Source of the DNA: CAYJFG01 sp051881695
Lineage (GTDB): Bacteria; Bacillota; Clostridia; Oscillospirales; Acutalibacteraceae
DNA length: 64,000 nucleotides
Reading direction: 5' to 3'
Assembly (NCBI GenBank): GCA_051881695.1
Contig: JBJEQJ010000008.1
Coordinates: 62,001-126,000, forward strand
A model generated the notes under the pieces. It worked only from the letters and a program-made list of their open reading frames with translations, did not search any database and had not been told where the DNA came from. The translations under genes and the position numbers were made by a program. Below, in pieces: positions 1-8,935 of the stretch. Numbering within the stretch: the first letter of the stretch is position 1; each line of letters opens with the position of its first letter.

Positions 1-1609
1 GTGCAAAGCCCTGTCCGTTATCTTTTTTAAGCTTTTCGTAAATTATTCTTTCATGAGCTGCGTGCTTATCTATAAGCACAAGCTCCTTTTCATTTTTCTC
101 GATAATTATATATGTGTTGAACGCTTCGCCCACATATTTTAATGTGCTTTCTTTCTTTTGCTCCTTTATAAATTCATTACGCTCATTTTCATCGCCGGAC
201 AGCGCTTTTTCCGGCGTGCCTTGTGCTTTATTCTGCGTACTGCTTTTTATTTCCGGCTCGTCCGGAATTTCAAAAATATCCTCCGGCTTTTTTTCCTCCG
301 CCTTTGCTTCTATATTTTCTGCACTCTCAGGTTTATTATACGGCTTTGCTATTCCCTTATAAACATCAAACGGATTAAAGCTGTCGGACACACGCTGAGA
401 GCTGAAAATATTTTTCGGCACCTCTACAATCGGCTCGTCTTCTTCTTTATTTGCCGCTTTGTCTGTTTTTTTGCTGTGCGTTTCCTCAACAAGCTGTTCA
501 AAGGTTATACAGTGTTCACTTTTGGGTTTAGCGTCAAACGGAGTTTTTTCAAGCGAAAAGGGATTTGTATTTTTCGGCTTTAAAATCTCTTTTGAATTCA
601 GCGAAACCTGTTTTACTCTGTCTTTTTCCATAAGCGCAGTTTTTACTGCGTGATATACTGCATCAAAAACAGGTCTTTCGTTAATAAAGCGCACCTCTAT
701 TTTTGCAGGGTGAACATTTACGTCAACCGTATTTTCAGGCAGTGTAATATGCAAAACGCACGACGGATGCTTTGAAACCATAACGCTGCCCTTACACGCT
801 TCCTCAAGAGCTGCCATTGCAGTTCTGCTTTTAACAAATCTGCCGTTTATAAAAAAGTTCTGCATATTTCTGTTGGGGCGGGCGTTTTGCGGCTTGCTTA
901 TGTAGCCTTTAACAATTATACCGTTTAAGGAATAATCAACCGGCATAAGTCCGCTTGCAAACTCTCTGCCGTAAACGGAATATATTGCAGAAAGCAGGCT
1001 GCCGTCGCCCGTTGTTTTAAGCGTTTGCTTACCGTCCCTGATGAAGGTAAAGGCAACCTCCGGGTGTGAAAGCGATATTTTATCCATTACGTTTGAAACG
1101 GCGTTAGCCTCTGAAATATCTCGTTTTAAAAACTTCATTCGTGCGGGAATATTATAAAAAATATCCCTTACTATTATTGTTGAGCCGTTTGGGCAGCCTG
1201 CGTCCTCAAAAAGCCGCTGCTCACCGCCCGATATTTGATACCGTGTTCCTATATCTTCTTCCTTTGCACAGGTTAAAAGCTCAACGTGTGCAACAGCGCA
1301 GATTGAAGCGAGCGCCTCGCCGCGAAAGCCCAAGGTGGAAATAGCTTCAAGGTCATCCTTTTTTTGCACCTTGCTTGTTGCGTGGCGTAAAAATGCTTTA
1401 GGTACATCCTCTTTTAAAAAGCCTGCGCCGTTATCTGTTACACGCATATATTTAATTCCGCCGTTTTTAATCTCTACCGTAATTGCCGTTGCCCCGGCGT
1501 CTATGCTGTTTTCTAAAAGCTCCTTAATAACAGACGAGGGTCTTTCTACAACCTCACCTGCGGCGATAAGCTCCGATGTGTGCTTATCTAAAACATTTAT
1601 TCTGCCCAA
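1..1609 (-). CDS. mutL: DNA mismatch repair protein MutL (3' end cut by window edge)
   Basis: GHKL ATPase that couples MutS mismatch recognition to strand incision. The reading frame is open from the window edge to a start near 1609. The N-terminal ATPase motifs are visible: AAGEVVERP with KELLENSIDAG, then DNGAGF, then TLGFRGEAL. At the edge of the window the C-terminal domain has begun, with DKHAAHER. This matches the DQHAxxER endonuclease metal site of Gram-positive MutL, so an active nicking enzyme is expected. I chose TTG at 1609 (protein starts MGRINVLDK) because GGTGAG lies just upstream and family members start there; a GTG at 1618 in the same frame is the alternative. It follows mutS with a gap of about 36 bp, as in the usual mutSL operon. 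The last C-terminal residues lie outside the window. Confidence 0.96.
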   Translation of the reverse strand, partial: MGRINVLDKHTSELIAAGEVVERPSSVIKELLENSIDAGATAITVEIKNGGIKYMRVTDNGAGFLKEDVPKAFLRHATSKVQKKDDLEAISTLGFRGEALASICAVAHVELLTCAKEEDIGTRYQISGGEQRLFEDAGCPNGSTIIVRDIFYNIPARMKFLKRDISEANAVSNVMDKISLSHPEVAFTFIRDGKQTLKTTGDGSLLSAIYSVYGREFASGLMPVDYSLNGIIVKGYISKPQNARPNRNMQNFFINGRFVKSRTAMAALEEACKGSVMVSKHPSCVLHITLPENTVDVNVHPAKIEVRFINERPVFDAVYHAVKTALMEKDRVKQVSLNSKEILKPKNTNPFSLEKTPFDAKPKSEHCITFEQLVEETHSKKTDKAANKEEDEPIVEVPKNIFSSQRVSDSFNPFDVYKGIAKPYNKPESAENIEAKAEEKKPEDIFEIPDEPEIKSSTQNKAQGTPEKALSGDENERNEFIKEQKKESTLKYVGEAFNTYIIIEKNEKELVLIDKHAAHERIIYEKLKKDNGQGFA

Positions 1610-1645
1610 TTTTCTCACCACGCTTTATGTTGAATTCCATACCGC

Positions 1646-4276
1646 TTAGCCGTTGTCCTTTGCTAGCCTTACAAGCTCAAACAAAGTGTTCATCGCCTCA
1701 ATCGGCGTAAGGGTATTAATATCTATATTCTTCAGCTTATTTGTAATTTCGTTTTCATATGTATTTAAAAGCGACAGCTCCGGCTGCATATTGTTTTCCG
1801 CTGTTGTTTTTGCCGGCTTTGCTGTATTTTTATCGGTCATATTATTGCCGCCGTCAAGCTCTGCTAAAATTTCTTTAGCACGTTTTATAACGGAGTTCGG
1901 TATTCCGGCAAGCTTTGCAACCTCAATACCGTAGCTTTCGTCTGCTCCTCCTCTTACGATTCTGCGCAGGAAGGTAATATCATCACCGCGTTTTTTAACG
2001 GCTATGCTGTAATTTTTAACGCCTGTTAAAATGTCCTCCATAACGGTAAGCTCATGATAATGTGTTGCAAAAAGCGTTTTTGCGCCCAGCTTTTTCTTGT
2101 CTGAGGCAAATTCAAGCACAGCTCTTGCTATGGACATTCCGTCATATGTAGAAGTACCTCTGCCGATTTCGTCCAGAATAAGCAGGCTTTTTGAAGTAGC
2201 GTTTTTAAGTATTGCGGCAACCTCGCTCATCTCTACCATAAAGGTGGATTGCCCCGACGCTAAATCATCTGACGCTCCTACTCTTGTAAAAATGCTGTCT
2301 ACTATTCCTATCTCGGCACTTTTAGCCGGAACAAACGAGCCTATCTGCGCCATTAAAACAATAAGCGCAGTCTGACGCATATATGTTGATTTACCCGCCA
2401 TATTCGGTCCTGTAATTATCGCCGTTCTGTTGTCGTTGCAGTCAAGCAAAACATCATTAGGAACAAACGGAGAATCCTTAAGCAAGCACTCCACAACCGG
2501 ATGGCGGCTTTCTTTTAAGCTGATAATTCCGCTTACGTTCACCTCAGGTCTTACATAGCGGTTATCGCTTGCCACCGTTGCAAGCGAGAAAATCACGTCA
2601 AGCGTTGCAACTGCCTTTGCCGCTTTTTGTATTCTTAAATGATTGTCCGATACCTTTTTTCTCACCTGCTCATACAAAGCAAACTCCATAGCGACAGACT
2701 TATCTCTTGCGCCTAATATTCTGCCCTCAAGCTCCTTTAGCTCCTGCGTTATAAAACGCTCGCAGTTTGTAAGCGTCTGCTTTCTTATGTATGTATCAGG
2801 CACCATATTTTTATAGGAATTTGAAACCTCGATATAATAGCCAAATACTCTGTTATAGCCGACCTTCAGCTTTGGTATACCTGTAAGCTGCCTTTGCCTT
2901 GCTTCAACCTCTGCAAGCAGTCCGGTTGAGTTTGTCATATCGGAATTAATCATATCAAGCTCTTTGTTAAAGCCTTTTTTGATAATTCCGCCCTCTCTTA
3001 CGGAAAAAGGCGGCTCGTCAACTATTGCGCTTTCTATAAGCTCGGCAATATCTTCAAGCGTATCTATATCTTCATATATCTCTTTTGTTAAGGTCTGTGA
3101 AAAACCGGAGAGCAATTTTTTAAGTTTAGGTAGCTTTTCAAGCGCAGACTGAAGGCTTTTAAGCTCTCTGGCGTTAGACGTTCCGTATACGATTCTTGTA
3201 AGCAGTCTTTCAATATCGAAAATGCCTGTTAAAGCTTCTGTAATTTCCATTCTTGCAACAGAGTTTGAAAAAAGCTCCTCCACAGCGTTTTGCCGCTTGA
3301 TTATACCTGCACAGCTTACAAGCGGCTTTTCAATCCATGAGCGAATAAGCCGTTTTCCCATAGCTGTTTTAGTTTTGTCCAGCACCCATAAAAGCGAGCC
3401 TTTTTTCTCTTTGCTTCGCATAGTTTCCAAAAGCTCAAGATTTCTTGCAGTGTTAAAGTCAAGATTCATAAACTGACTTTCTGTGTAAATATCAAGCGCA
3501 TTAATGCGCTCAAGCCCGGTTTTCTGAGTGTCGCTTAAATAATGCAGTAATGCTCCTAAAGAGCAGACAAGCTGTTTTTCGTCTGTCTGCTCAAGCGGCT
3601 CAATCTTCTTTTTAGTAAACTTTTCTATGCATAAATCTCTGCACGCTTCGTATTCAAACGCATCGTCAGAAAGCATCTCGACTCCTGCCGAGAGCCTGTC
3701 CCTTATAAAGCCGGGAAGCTCCTTAAAATTTATTGTATCTCCGCCGACTAAAATTTCACGAGGTGAAAAACGTGAAAGCTCGTTTTTAAGCAAGGACAAA
3801 GGCTCCGAGCCTGAAATTAAGGTTGCGTGAAGCTCGCCTGTTGAAACGTCGCAAAAGGTAAGTCCTATTTTTCCGTTCTGCGTATAAACGCAGCTAATGT
3901 AATTGTTTTTGCTTTCGTCAAGCATACTGCTTTCCGTAACGGTACCGGGTGTAATAACTCTTATTATATCTCTTTTAACAAGTCCCTTCGCCGTTGCCGG
4001 ATCCTCCACCTGTTCGCATATAGCAACCTTGTAGCCCTTTGCAACAAGCCTTGCTATGTACGCCTCGCTGCTGTGAAAAGGCACGCCGCACATAGGCGCA
4101 CGCTCCTCCTGACCGCAGTCCCTGCCTGTTAAGGTAAGCTCAAGCTCCTTTGACGCAAGCTTTGCGTCATCGTAAAACATCTCGTAAAAATCGCCGAGGC
4201 GAAAAAACAAAATACTGTCCTTGTTTTCCTCTTTAATTTTAAAATACTGCTTCATCATAGGGGAAAGCTCCGCCAT
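1646..4276 (-). CDS. mutS: DNA mismatch repair protein MutS
   Basis: Mismatch recognition ATPase of about 876 residues, normal for bacterial MutS. The N-terminal mismatch-binding domain carries the Phe-X-Glu element in DFYEMF (about residue 35). The C-terminal ABC-type ATPase has Walker A GPNMAGKST (about 620), then LLILDEIGRGTSTYDG and the ATHYHEL switch. The start is ATG at 4276 (MAELSPMM), preceded by AGAGGTG at normal distance; a GTG 12 bp upstream overlaps that ribosome site and is unlikely. It sits between a YlbF-family gene and mutL, the same neighbourhood as ymcA-cotE-mutS-mutL in Bacillus but without cotE. Confidence 0.98.
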   Translation of the reverse strand: MAELSPMMKQYFKIKEENKDSILFFRLGDFYEMFYDDAKLASKELELTLTGRDCGQEERAPMCGVPFHSSEAYIARLVAKGYKVAICEQVEDPATAKGLVKRDIIRVITPGTVTESSMLDESKNNYISCVYTQNGKIGLTFCDVSTGELHATLISGSEPLSLLKNELSRFSPREILVGGDTINFKELPGFIRDRLSAGVEMLSDDAFEYEACRDLCIEKFTKKKIEPLEQTDEKQLVCSLGALLHYLSDTQKTGLERINALDIYTESQFMNLDFNTARNLELLETMRSKEKKGSLLWVLDKTKTAMGKRLIRSWIEKPLVSCAGIIKRQNAVEELFSNSVARMEITEALTGIFDIERLLTRIVYGTSNARELKSLQSALEKLPKLKKLLSGFSQTLTKEIYEDIDTLEDIAELIESAIVDEPPFSVREGGIIKKGFNKELDMINSDMTNSTGLLAEVEARQRQLTGIPKLKVGYNRVFGYYIEVSNSYKNMVPDTYIRKQTLTNCERFITQELKELEGRILGARDKSVAMEFALYEQVRKKVSDNHLRIQKAAKAVATLDVIFSLATVASDNRYVRPEVNVSGIISLKESRHPVVECLLKDSPFVPNDVLLDCNDNRTAIITGPNMAGKSTYMRQTALIVLMAQIGSFVPAKSAEIGIVDSIFTRVGASDDLASGQSTFMVEMSEVAAILKNATSKSLLILDEIGRGTSTYDGMSIARAVLEFASDKKKLGAKTLFATHYHELTVMEDILTGVKNYSIAVKKRGDDITFLRRIVRGGADESYGIEVAKLAGIPNSVIKRAKEILAELDGGNNMTDKNTAKPAKTTAENNMQPELSLLNTYENEITNKLKNIDINTLTPIEAMNTLFELVRLAKDNG

Positions 4277-4380
4277 TTTGTTTTTCACCTCTTATAATTT
4301 TTATTTGTTTAAATAAATTCGGATTAAACAGTCAGTTCTTGTTTAAAAACACGCAGCGTTAATTAATGCGCTAGCTGAAA

Positions 4381-4785
4381 TCAGTGGCATCCGCCGCAGG
4401 TAGAACAGCTTCCACCGCAGCTTGGTGTATAATCTGTTGTGTTCGGGTCCTCGCCGTCTGCCGACTGTGTAATTATTGCAAGCACTCTTTGCAAAAGCGT
4501 ATCCATTTCCTGCTTTTTCTCGTTATATAAAATCATATTTTCATTCTGCATAATCTTTGAATAAACTTCTCTCATCTCTGCATTTAACGCCTGAAGCTTT
4601 TCATCATCTCTGTCTGCTTTTGTTGCTTCGTTGTTAATTGCCATACGCTTTAAGTTAAATTCACCTATTAAGCCCTGAAGCACCTCGTCCTCATCGCTTT
4701 GCTGCTGTGCAAGCTTCAGCTGAACGTAGCAATCCTCCTTTTGAATTGCTCTGCCTATTTCTCTTGCAAGTTCGATAATATCCAT
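4381..4785 (-). CDS. YlbF/YmcA (RicA/RicF-like) family protein with Cys-rich tail
   Basis: A 134-residue, mainly helical protein of the Com_YlbF family. In Bacillus, relatives YlbF, YmcA and YaaT form the RicAFT complex, which affects RNase Y activity, competence, biofilm formation and sporulation and binds iron-sulfur clusters. The first ~105 residues are charged helices. The last ~15 contain four cysteines and a His (pattern CGGSCSTCGGCH), a plausible metal or Fe-S ligand set. It lies 32 bp after miaB and 104 bp before mutS, the position of ymcA in Bacillus, which supports the assignment. Whether it is the RicA or RicF equivalent cannot be decided from sequence alone. Confidence 0.85.
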   Translation of the reverse strand: MDIIELAREIGRAIQKEDCYVQLKLAQQQSDEDEVLQGLIGEFNLKRMAINNEATKADRDDEKLQALNAEMREVYSKIMQNENMILYNEKKQEMDTLLQRVLAIITQSADGEDPNTTDYTPSCGGSCSTCGGCH

Positions 4786-4817
4786 TTTTCTGTAACTCCT
4801 TTTTCAAAATTCACTGT

Positions 4818-6239
4818 TTATACCAGCTCGCCCTTTAAAATATAGTTGCGTGCCTGTGTTATTTTTACGTCTGCAAACGAGCCTATAAGAGCCTCGTCGC
4901 CCTTATGCTCCACTATTATATTGCCTGACGTTCTTGACGATAATTCATTATTTTTGCCTGTTTTCTCCTCAACAAGCACTCTGTAGGTTTTTCCCACCAT
5001 AGAGGCACATCGGCTTGCCGCTATCTTCTCCTGCGTTTTCAAAAGCTCCGTAAACCATTTTGACTTTTCCTCATACGGCACCGGGTCTTCCATTTTTGCC
5101 GCAGGCGTGCCGACTCTCGGAGAATAAATAAAGGTAAAAAGCGAGGTAAAGCCTACCTCCTCTATAAGGCTTAAGGTTTGCTTAAAGTCCTCGTAGGTTT
5201 CTCCGGGAAATCCCACAATTATATCGCTTGTAAGGGACAAATCCGAAATTCTCTCCTTGGCGTAATTTACAATTTCAAGATATTTTTCTCTGTCATAATG
5301 TCTGTTCATCTGCTTTAATATTCTGTCGCTTCCGCTTTGAAACGGCAGATGAATATGGGTGCTTAAATGCTCCCCCTGTGCGATGGTATCTATAAGCTCT
5401 TTAGTGCAGTCCTTAGGGTGAGAAGTCATAAAACGCAGTCTGTATTCTCCGGGAATTTTATCAATCTCCCTTAAAAGCTCAGAAAATGTAATATTCTCAT
5501 CAAGCCCTTTGCCGTAGGAGTTTACATTCTGACCCAAAAGGGTAATATCCTTGTAGCCTGCCTCTATCATTTGCTTTGCTTCTGCTATAATATCGCAGGA
5601 TTTGCGGCTTCTCTCCCTGCCCCTTACATAGGGCACTATGCAATACGAGCAAAAATTATCACAGCCGTACATAATCGGCAGCCAGCCCTTAAACGTGCCG
5701 TCACGCTTTACCGGTATTCCCTCGTGCACTGCCTTGTCGTCGTTGCCTCTTTCAAAAATACGCTTACCTATAAACAGGCTTTTATACATAAGCTCAGGAA
5801 ATTTATGAAGATAATGCGTACCGAAAACAAGCCCGACAAACGGAAAGCTTTTATATATTCTCTGCGCTATATGCTCCTGCTCCATCATACAGCCGCAAAG
5901 TGCAATCAGTATGGACGGATGACGTTTTTTAAGCGACTTAAGCGCACCGACATTGCCAAACACCCTGTCCTCGGCGTGTTCCCTTACAGCGCAGGTGTTA
6001 AAAAGAATAAAGTCCGCCTGCTCTTTGTCATCGGTAAAATCATACCCCATCTGCGAGAGCATACCCTTTATTTTTTCGCTGTCTGCCACATTCTGCTGGC
6101 AACCGTATGTGTGTATATATGCAAGCGGCTTTTCTCCCCTTGCTCTAATCTGCATAATCTCCGCAACTAATGCGGTATACTCCTTTTGTTTTTCATCGTT
6201 TGAAAAATCAACATTTGTTCCTTTGTTTTCCAAAACCAT
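4818..6239 (-). CDS. miaB: tRNA-2-methylthio-N6-dimethylallyladenosine synthase MiaB
   Basis: Radical SAM methylthiotransferase that adds the 2-methylthio group to i6A37 of tRNAs reading UNN codons. At 473 residues it is the usual size. The N-terminal UPF0004 domain has its three cluster cysteines in TYGCQQN, NTCAVRE and LCGCMM. The radical SAM CxxxCxxC is seen as CDNFCSYC with RGRERSR after it. A C-terminal TRAM-like segment ends the protein. ATG at 6239 has GGAG at good distance and its own sigma-A promoter upstream. It heads the miaB-ylbF-mutS-mutL cluster. Confidence 0.97.
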   Translation of the reverse strand: MVLENKGTNVDFSNDEKQKEYTALVAEIMQIRARGEKPLAYIHTYGCQQNVADSEKIKGMLSQMGYDFTDDKEQADFILFNTCAVREHAEDRVFGNVGALKSLKKRHPSILIALCGCMMEQEHIAQRIYKSFPFVGLVFGTHYLHKFPELMYKSLFIGKRIFERGNDDKAVHEGIPVKRDGTFKGWLPIMYGCDNFCSYCIVPYVRGRERSRKSCDIIAEAKQMIEAGYKDITLLGQNVNSYGKGLDENITFSELLREIDKIPGEYRLRFMTSHPKDCTKELIDTIAQGEHLSTHIHLPFQSGSDRILKQMNRHYDREKYLEIVNYAKERISDLSLTSDIIVGFPGETYEDFKQTLSLIEEVGFTSLFTFIYSPRVGTPAAKMEDPVPYEEKSKWFTELLKTQEKIAASRCASMVGKTYRVLVEEKTGKNNELSSRTSGNIIVEHKGDEALIGSFADVKITQARNYILKGELV

Positions 6240-6270
6240 ATAGTAACTCCATTCTTATTACTTACAGTTA

Positions 6271-6299
6271 ATAATACCATATATTGATTTTTTCTTCAA
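6271..6299 (-). promoter_or_regulatory. sigma-A promoter for miaB
   Basis: On the minus strand TTGAAG (6294-6299), a 17-bp spacer and TATTAT (6271-6276), ending about 30 bp before the miaB start. No other gene begins in this gap. Confidence 0.75.
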
Positions 6300-6340
6300 G
6301 AGCTGACAACAACTTAAAACTTTATTTACATTTTGCCTTC

Positions 6341-6366
6341 AAAATAAAAAGAGCCTGTTAAGGCTC
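6341..6366 (-). terminator. Rho-independent terminator after the PPOX-fold gene
   Basis: Minus-strand hairpin GAGCC-TTAACA-GGCTC followed directly by TTTTTATTTT. It lies just past the stop of the gene at 6403-6858 and before the miaB promoter. Confidence 0.85.
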
Positions 6367-6402
6367 CTTAAGAAATAATCGGCGTAAGATGTTAATTTTA
6401 TG

Positions 6403-6858
6403 TTAGTTTGCGGTATATTTAATTTTTTCATACATCTTTTCTTCAATATAAAATCTTTCTACAAAAGGCTGTGAATCTTCGTATATCCATTTTTGTATAT
6501 AATTAGGCTTTATCATAAACAGTCTTTCGTCTTTCAAGCCGGAGTAATGCTCATAAGACCATTTATAGCATTTTTCATATATAGCGCAAAATTGAGAATT
6601 ATCCGACGGATGCCCCAGTTGCGAACATACACCTTCTATTTGAATATTATCAATACAAAGCGATACATTAGGGTTATTCTTTATCTGCCCATACTTTCTG
6701 AAGCTTCTGTCTGTTTGAAAATAAAAGCAGTTGTCAATAATTACAAGGCTCATCATCCTTGAAGTGACTTTATCGTTTAAGGAAGTTGACAGCACCATAG
6801 CTTTGTTTTTGCCTAATTCTTCAAAGAACAGGTTTATTTGTTTTTCAAACTCCTCCAT
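6403..6858 (-). CDS. pyridoxamine 5'-phosphate oxidase-fold (PPOX class) protein
   Basis: About 151 residues with the split-barrel flavin-binding pattern: an N-terminal helix, then KAMVLSTSLNDKVTSRMMS, DNCFYFQTDRSFRKYGQIKNN and NVSLCID. Such small proteins bind FMN, F420 or haem and often reduce small molecules; substrate and cofactor are unknown here. ATG at 6858 (MEEFEKQ) is chosen over the longer frame because a perfect AGGAGG lies 5 bp upstream. It has its own promoter and terminator and is a single-gene unit. Confidence 0.82.
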   Translation of the reverse strand: MEEFEKQINLFFEELGKNKAMVLSTSLNDKVTSRMMSLVIIDNCFYFQTDRSFRKYGQIKNNPNVSLCIDNIQIEGVCSQLGHPSDNSQFCAIYEKCYKWSYEHYSGLKDERLFMIKPNYIQKWIYEDSQPFVERFYIEEKMYEKIKYTAN

Positions 6859-6922
6859 AACAGCCTCCTGCAAAATCTGACCATCATTTGGCAATACGTT
6901 CAGTTCTCTTTTTCAATAAAAC

Positions 6923-6951
6923 AGAATATCATATTATGGTCTGTAAATCAA
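6923..6951 (-). promoter_or_regulatory. sigma-A-like promoter for the PPOX-fold gene
   Basis: Minus strand TTGATT (6946-6951), 17 bp, TATTCT (6923-6928), about 65 bp upstream of the start at 6858. Confidence 0.6.
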
Positions 6952-7002
6952 CAAATTATTATTTCATAACCCGTAAACCCCACAATATCCATACTGTTCT
7001 TT

Positions 7003-7668
7003 TTACGAAATAAGATTTCCGGTGTACAAGCTCGGCGTCTGCCCTACAATAATCGTCTGTGCTATCGGCACGTTTGTAACAACCTCAACATTCGGGATAT
7101 ATTCATCTGAAGTCAAATAGATTTCCGCCCTGATAATCAGCTCAATTATGTGCTGCGTCTGGTTTACTCCGGCTGACTGAAAGCTGCTTTTTATCTCGGT
7201 TTCTATACTGCTTGAAAAGTTAAGATATATATGTACCTGCGGTCCGCGTCCCTTTAAAAGCTCAATACCCGATAAATCCCCATAATACAGCGAAATTTCC
7301 TTATGCTGAAGCTTATCTATCTGCTTTTGCGCCTCAAGGGAGTATTCCGCCTTAATCTTGTTCATATTCAGCGTATTTGACGTTATCCCCTCTATCTTAT
7401 TATCAGACGAGCATTTTATGCTTACTAAATCCTCATAATCCATACTCTGCGTTTTAAGCTTGTTATTAACGGCAGTGTTTATCGCCTCGGTAGCCAAAAA
7501 CTGCGCCTTAATTTCTGTAAGACCTATTATCATCGGCTTAACCTGTATTTCAAAATAAATAAAGCCTGCCGTAAAAATTAAGAGTGCAAGAATAAATATT
7601 CTTTTTATTATAAGCACCGGTCGGCATCTCTGTTTTTTTACTCTTCTTCTGCGCCGTAAAGCACGCAT
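7003..7668 (-). CDS. yunB: sporulation protein YunB family
   Basis: About 221 residues. An Arg/Lys-rich N-terminus precedes one membrane segment (ILALLIFTAGFIYFEI, about residues 25-42), then an extracytoplasmic domain with KPMIIGLTEIKA and a C-terminal NVPIAQTIIVGQTPSLY, typical of YunB. In Bacillus yunB is a mother-cell gene required for normal sporulation; its biochemical role is unknown. The start is ATG 7668 with GAGGGGTG at the right distance; a longer frame begins at 7746 without support. This is the clearest sign in the window that the organism or its lineage forms endospores. Confidence 0.82.
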   Translation of the reverse strand: MRALRRRRRVKKQRCRPVLIIKRIFILALLIFTAGFIYFEIQVKPMIIGLTEIKAQFLATEAINTAVNNKLKTQSMDYEDLVSIKCSSDNKIEGITSNTLNMNKIKAEYSLEAQKQIDKLQHKEISLYYGDLSGIELLKGRGPQVHIYLNFSSSIETEIKSSFQSAGVNQTQHIIELIIRAEIYLTSDEYIPNVEVVTNVPIAQTIIVGQTPSLYTGNLIS

Positions 7669-7753
7669 AAAAGCACCCCTCAAATATAATATTCGAGAGG
7701 CGCTTGCTTTGTTAATATTAATTTGTTGCTCAGAATATGCGCTCAACGGCAGC

Positions 7754-8224
7754 TCAGCTCATATAATCCTCGCTGTCGTCATCGCTGCAGTCATGGTCAC
7801 AGCAGCCACAGTCACATTCCTCGCCGTCAAATAAATCCGAAAAATCGAACTCCAGCTTTTCGCCGCATTTCGGGCACTCTGTTTCGCCCATAAGCAAAAT
7901 ATCCTCCTGCAGGCAGATTTCCTCACCGCAGGTTGGGCAGGTTACCTCATAGAAAACATCGTCGTCATCGTCTTCACCGCAGCCGCAGTCACAGTCGTCA
8001 AACTCATCATAGAATACTTTCTCTAAGTCTGCAAGATCCTCGTCTACTGCGTCTACCTGCTCGCAAACATCGTCAAGGCACTCTTCAACATCTGTTACAG
8101 AAAGCGCAATATCGTCAAGCAGGTCGATAATTGCATTTAACACCTTGATCTCGTCCTTACTTTCGTCAAGCTTTAAGCCGTCGGCAAGTCCTCTGATATA
8201 AGAAACCTTTTCTGTTAATGTCAT
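7754..8224 (-). CDS. acidic zinc-ribbon protein, CD1247 N-terminal domain type
   Basis: A 156-residue, very acidic protein. The N-terminal ~75 residues form charged helices (LTEKVSYIRGLADGLKLD and a heptad-like DVEECLDDVCEQVDAVDEDL). The centre and end hold CPTCGEEICL and CPKCGEKLEF, a four-Cys zinc ribbon, flanked by Asp/Cys tracts (CDCGCGEDDDDD, CDCGCCDHDC). Proteins of this type occur next to efp in many Clostridia; function unknown. It starts 17 bp after efp and is presumably co-transcribed with it. Confidence 0.8.
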   Translation of the reverse strand: MTLTEKVSYIRGLADGLKLDESKDEIKVLNAIIDLLDDIALSVTDVEECLDDVCEQVDAVDEDLADLEKVFYDEFDDCDCGCGEDDDDDVFYEVTCPTCGEEICLQEDILLMGETECPKCGEKLEFDFSDLFDGEECDCGCCDHDCSDDDSEDYMS

Positions 8225-8241
8225 ACTAATTCTCCTTTAAA

Positions 8242-8799
8242 TTATGCACGGGACATATACTCGCCTGTGCGGGTATCAATTTGAATCATATCGCCTTCGT
8301 TAATAAAGATCGGAACCTTGATTTCTGCGCCTGTTTCAAGTGTTGCAGGCTTAGTTACGTTAGTAGCTGTGTCACCCTTAACGCCCGGCTCAGTCTTTTC
8401 AACCTTAAGCTCTACAAAGTTCGGAGGCTCAACACCGAAAACATTGCCCTTATATGAAAGCACCTTGCAAGTCATATTCTCTTTAACAAACTTAAAGTTA
8501 TCGCCAAGCACACTGCTGTTTATAGGCATTTGCTCGTATGTTTCGCTGTCCATAAAATAGTATAGGTCGCCGTCGCTGTATAAATACTCCATATCCTTTC
8601 TGTCAATAAAAGCCGTAGGATACTTATCGTTAGGGTTGAATGTTTTTTCTACAACTGCGCCCGTTATTACATTTCTGATTTTTGTGCGAACAAAGGCTGC
8701 ACCCTTGCCCGGCTTAACGTGCTGGAATTCGATGATGGAAACAACCTGTCCATCCATTTCAAAGGTTACGCCGTTTCTGAAATCTCCTGCTGATACCAT
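8242..8799 (-). CDS. efp: translation elongation factor P
   Basis: EF-P rescues ribosomes stalled at polyproline stretches. The protein is 185 residues, the family norm, with the KOW-like domain I (MVSAGDFRNG) and OB domains II and III ending in a DTRTGEYMSRA-type C-terminus. The loop that reaches the peptidyl transferase centre is KPGKGAAF with Lys at residue 32, the position modified in Bacillus. Neither epmA nor another modification gene is in the window. ATG 8799 is chosen for its AGGAGG; an upstream in-frame start at 8850 lacks this. Confidence 0.97.
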   Translation of the reverse strand: MVSAGDFRNGVTFEMDGQVVSIIEFQHVKPGKGAAFVRTKIRNVITGAVVEKTFNPNDKYPTAFIDRKDMEYLYSDGDLYYFMDSETYEQMPINSSVLGDNFKFVKENMTCKVLSYKGNVFGVEPPNFVELKVEKTEPGVKGDTATNVTKPATLETGAEIKVPIFINEGDMIQIDTRTGEYMSRA

Positions 8800-8857
8800 A
8801 AATAAATCCTCCTGTGGAAATAATTTATCATTTAATTTCTGATTAAACATCTCTATA

Positions 8858-8886
8858 ATTATACATATTTACGCCGATAATTGCAA
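8858..8886 (-). promoter_or_regulatory. sigma-A promoter for efp and the CD1247-type gene
   Basis: Minus strand TTGCAA (8881-8886), 17 bp, TATAAT (8858-8863), about 60 bp upstream of the efp start. Confidence 0.75.
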
Positions 8887-8935
8887 CACCTTAATAGTAT
8901 TTATTTTATTAAGTATGCATTATTTGCCTCAATTT

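Noticed and set aside
158..583. Long open frames on the plus strand opposite mutL
   Set aside because: They are shadows of the mutL coding frame; no ribosome site and Phe/Cys-rich translation.
5571..6170. A 199-codon plus-strand frame opposite miaB
   Set aside because: Lies wholly inside miaB, whose motifs are complete; no promoter or ribosome site.
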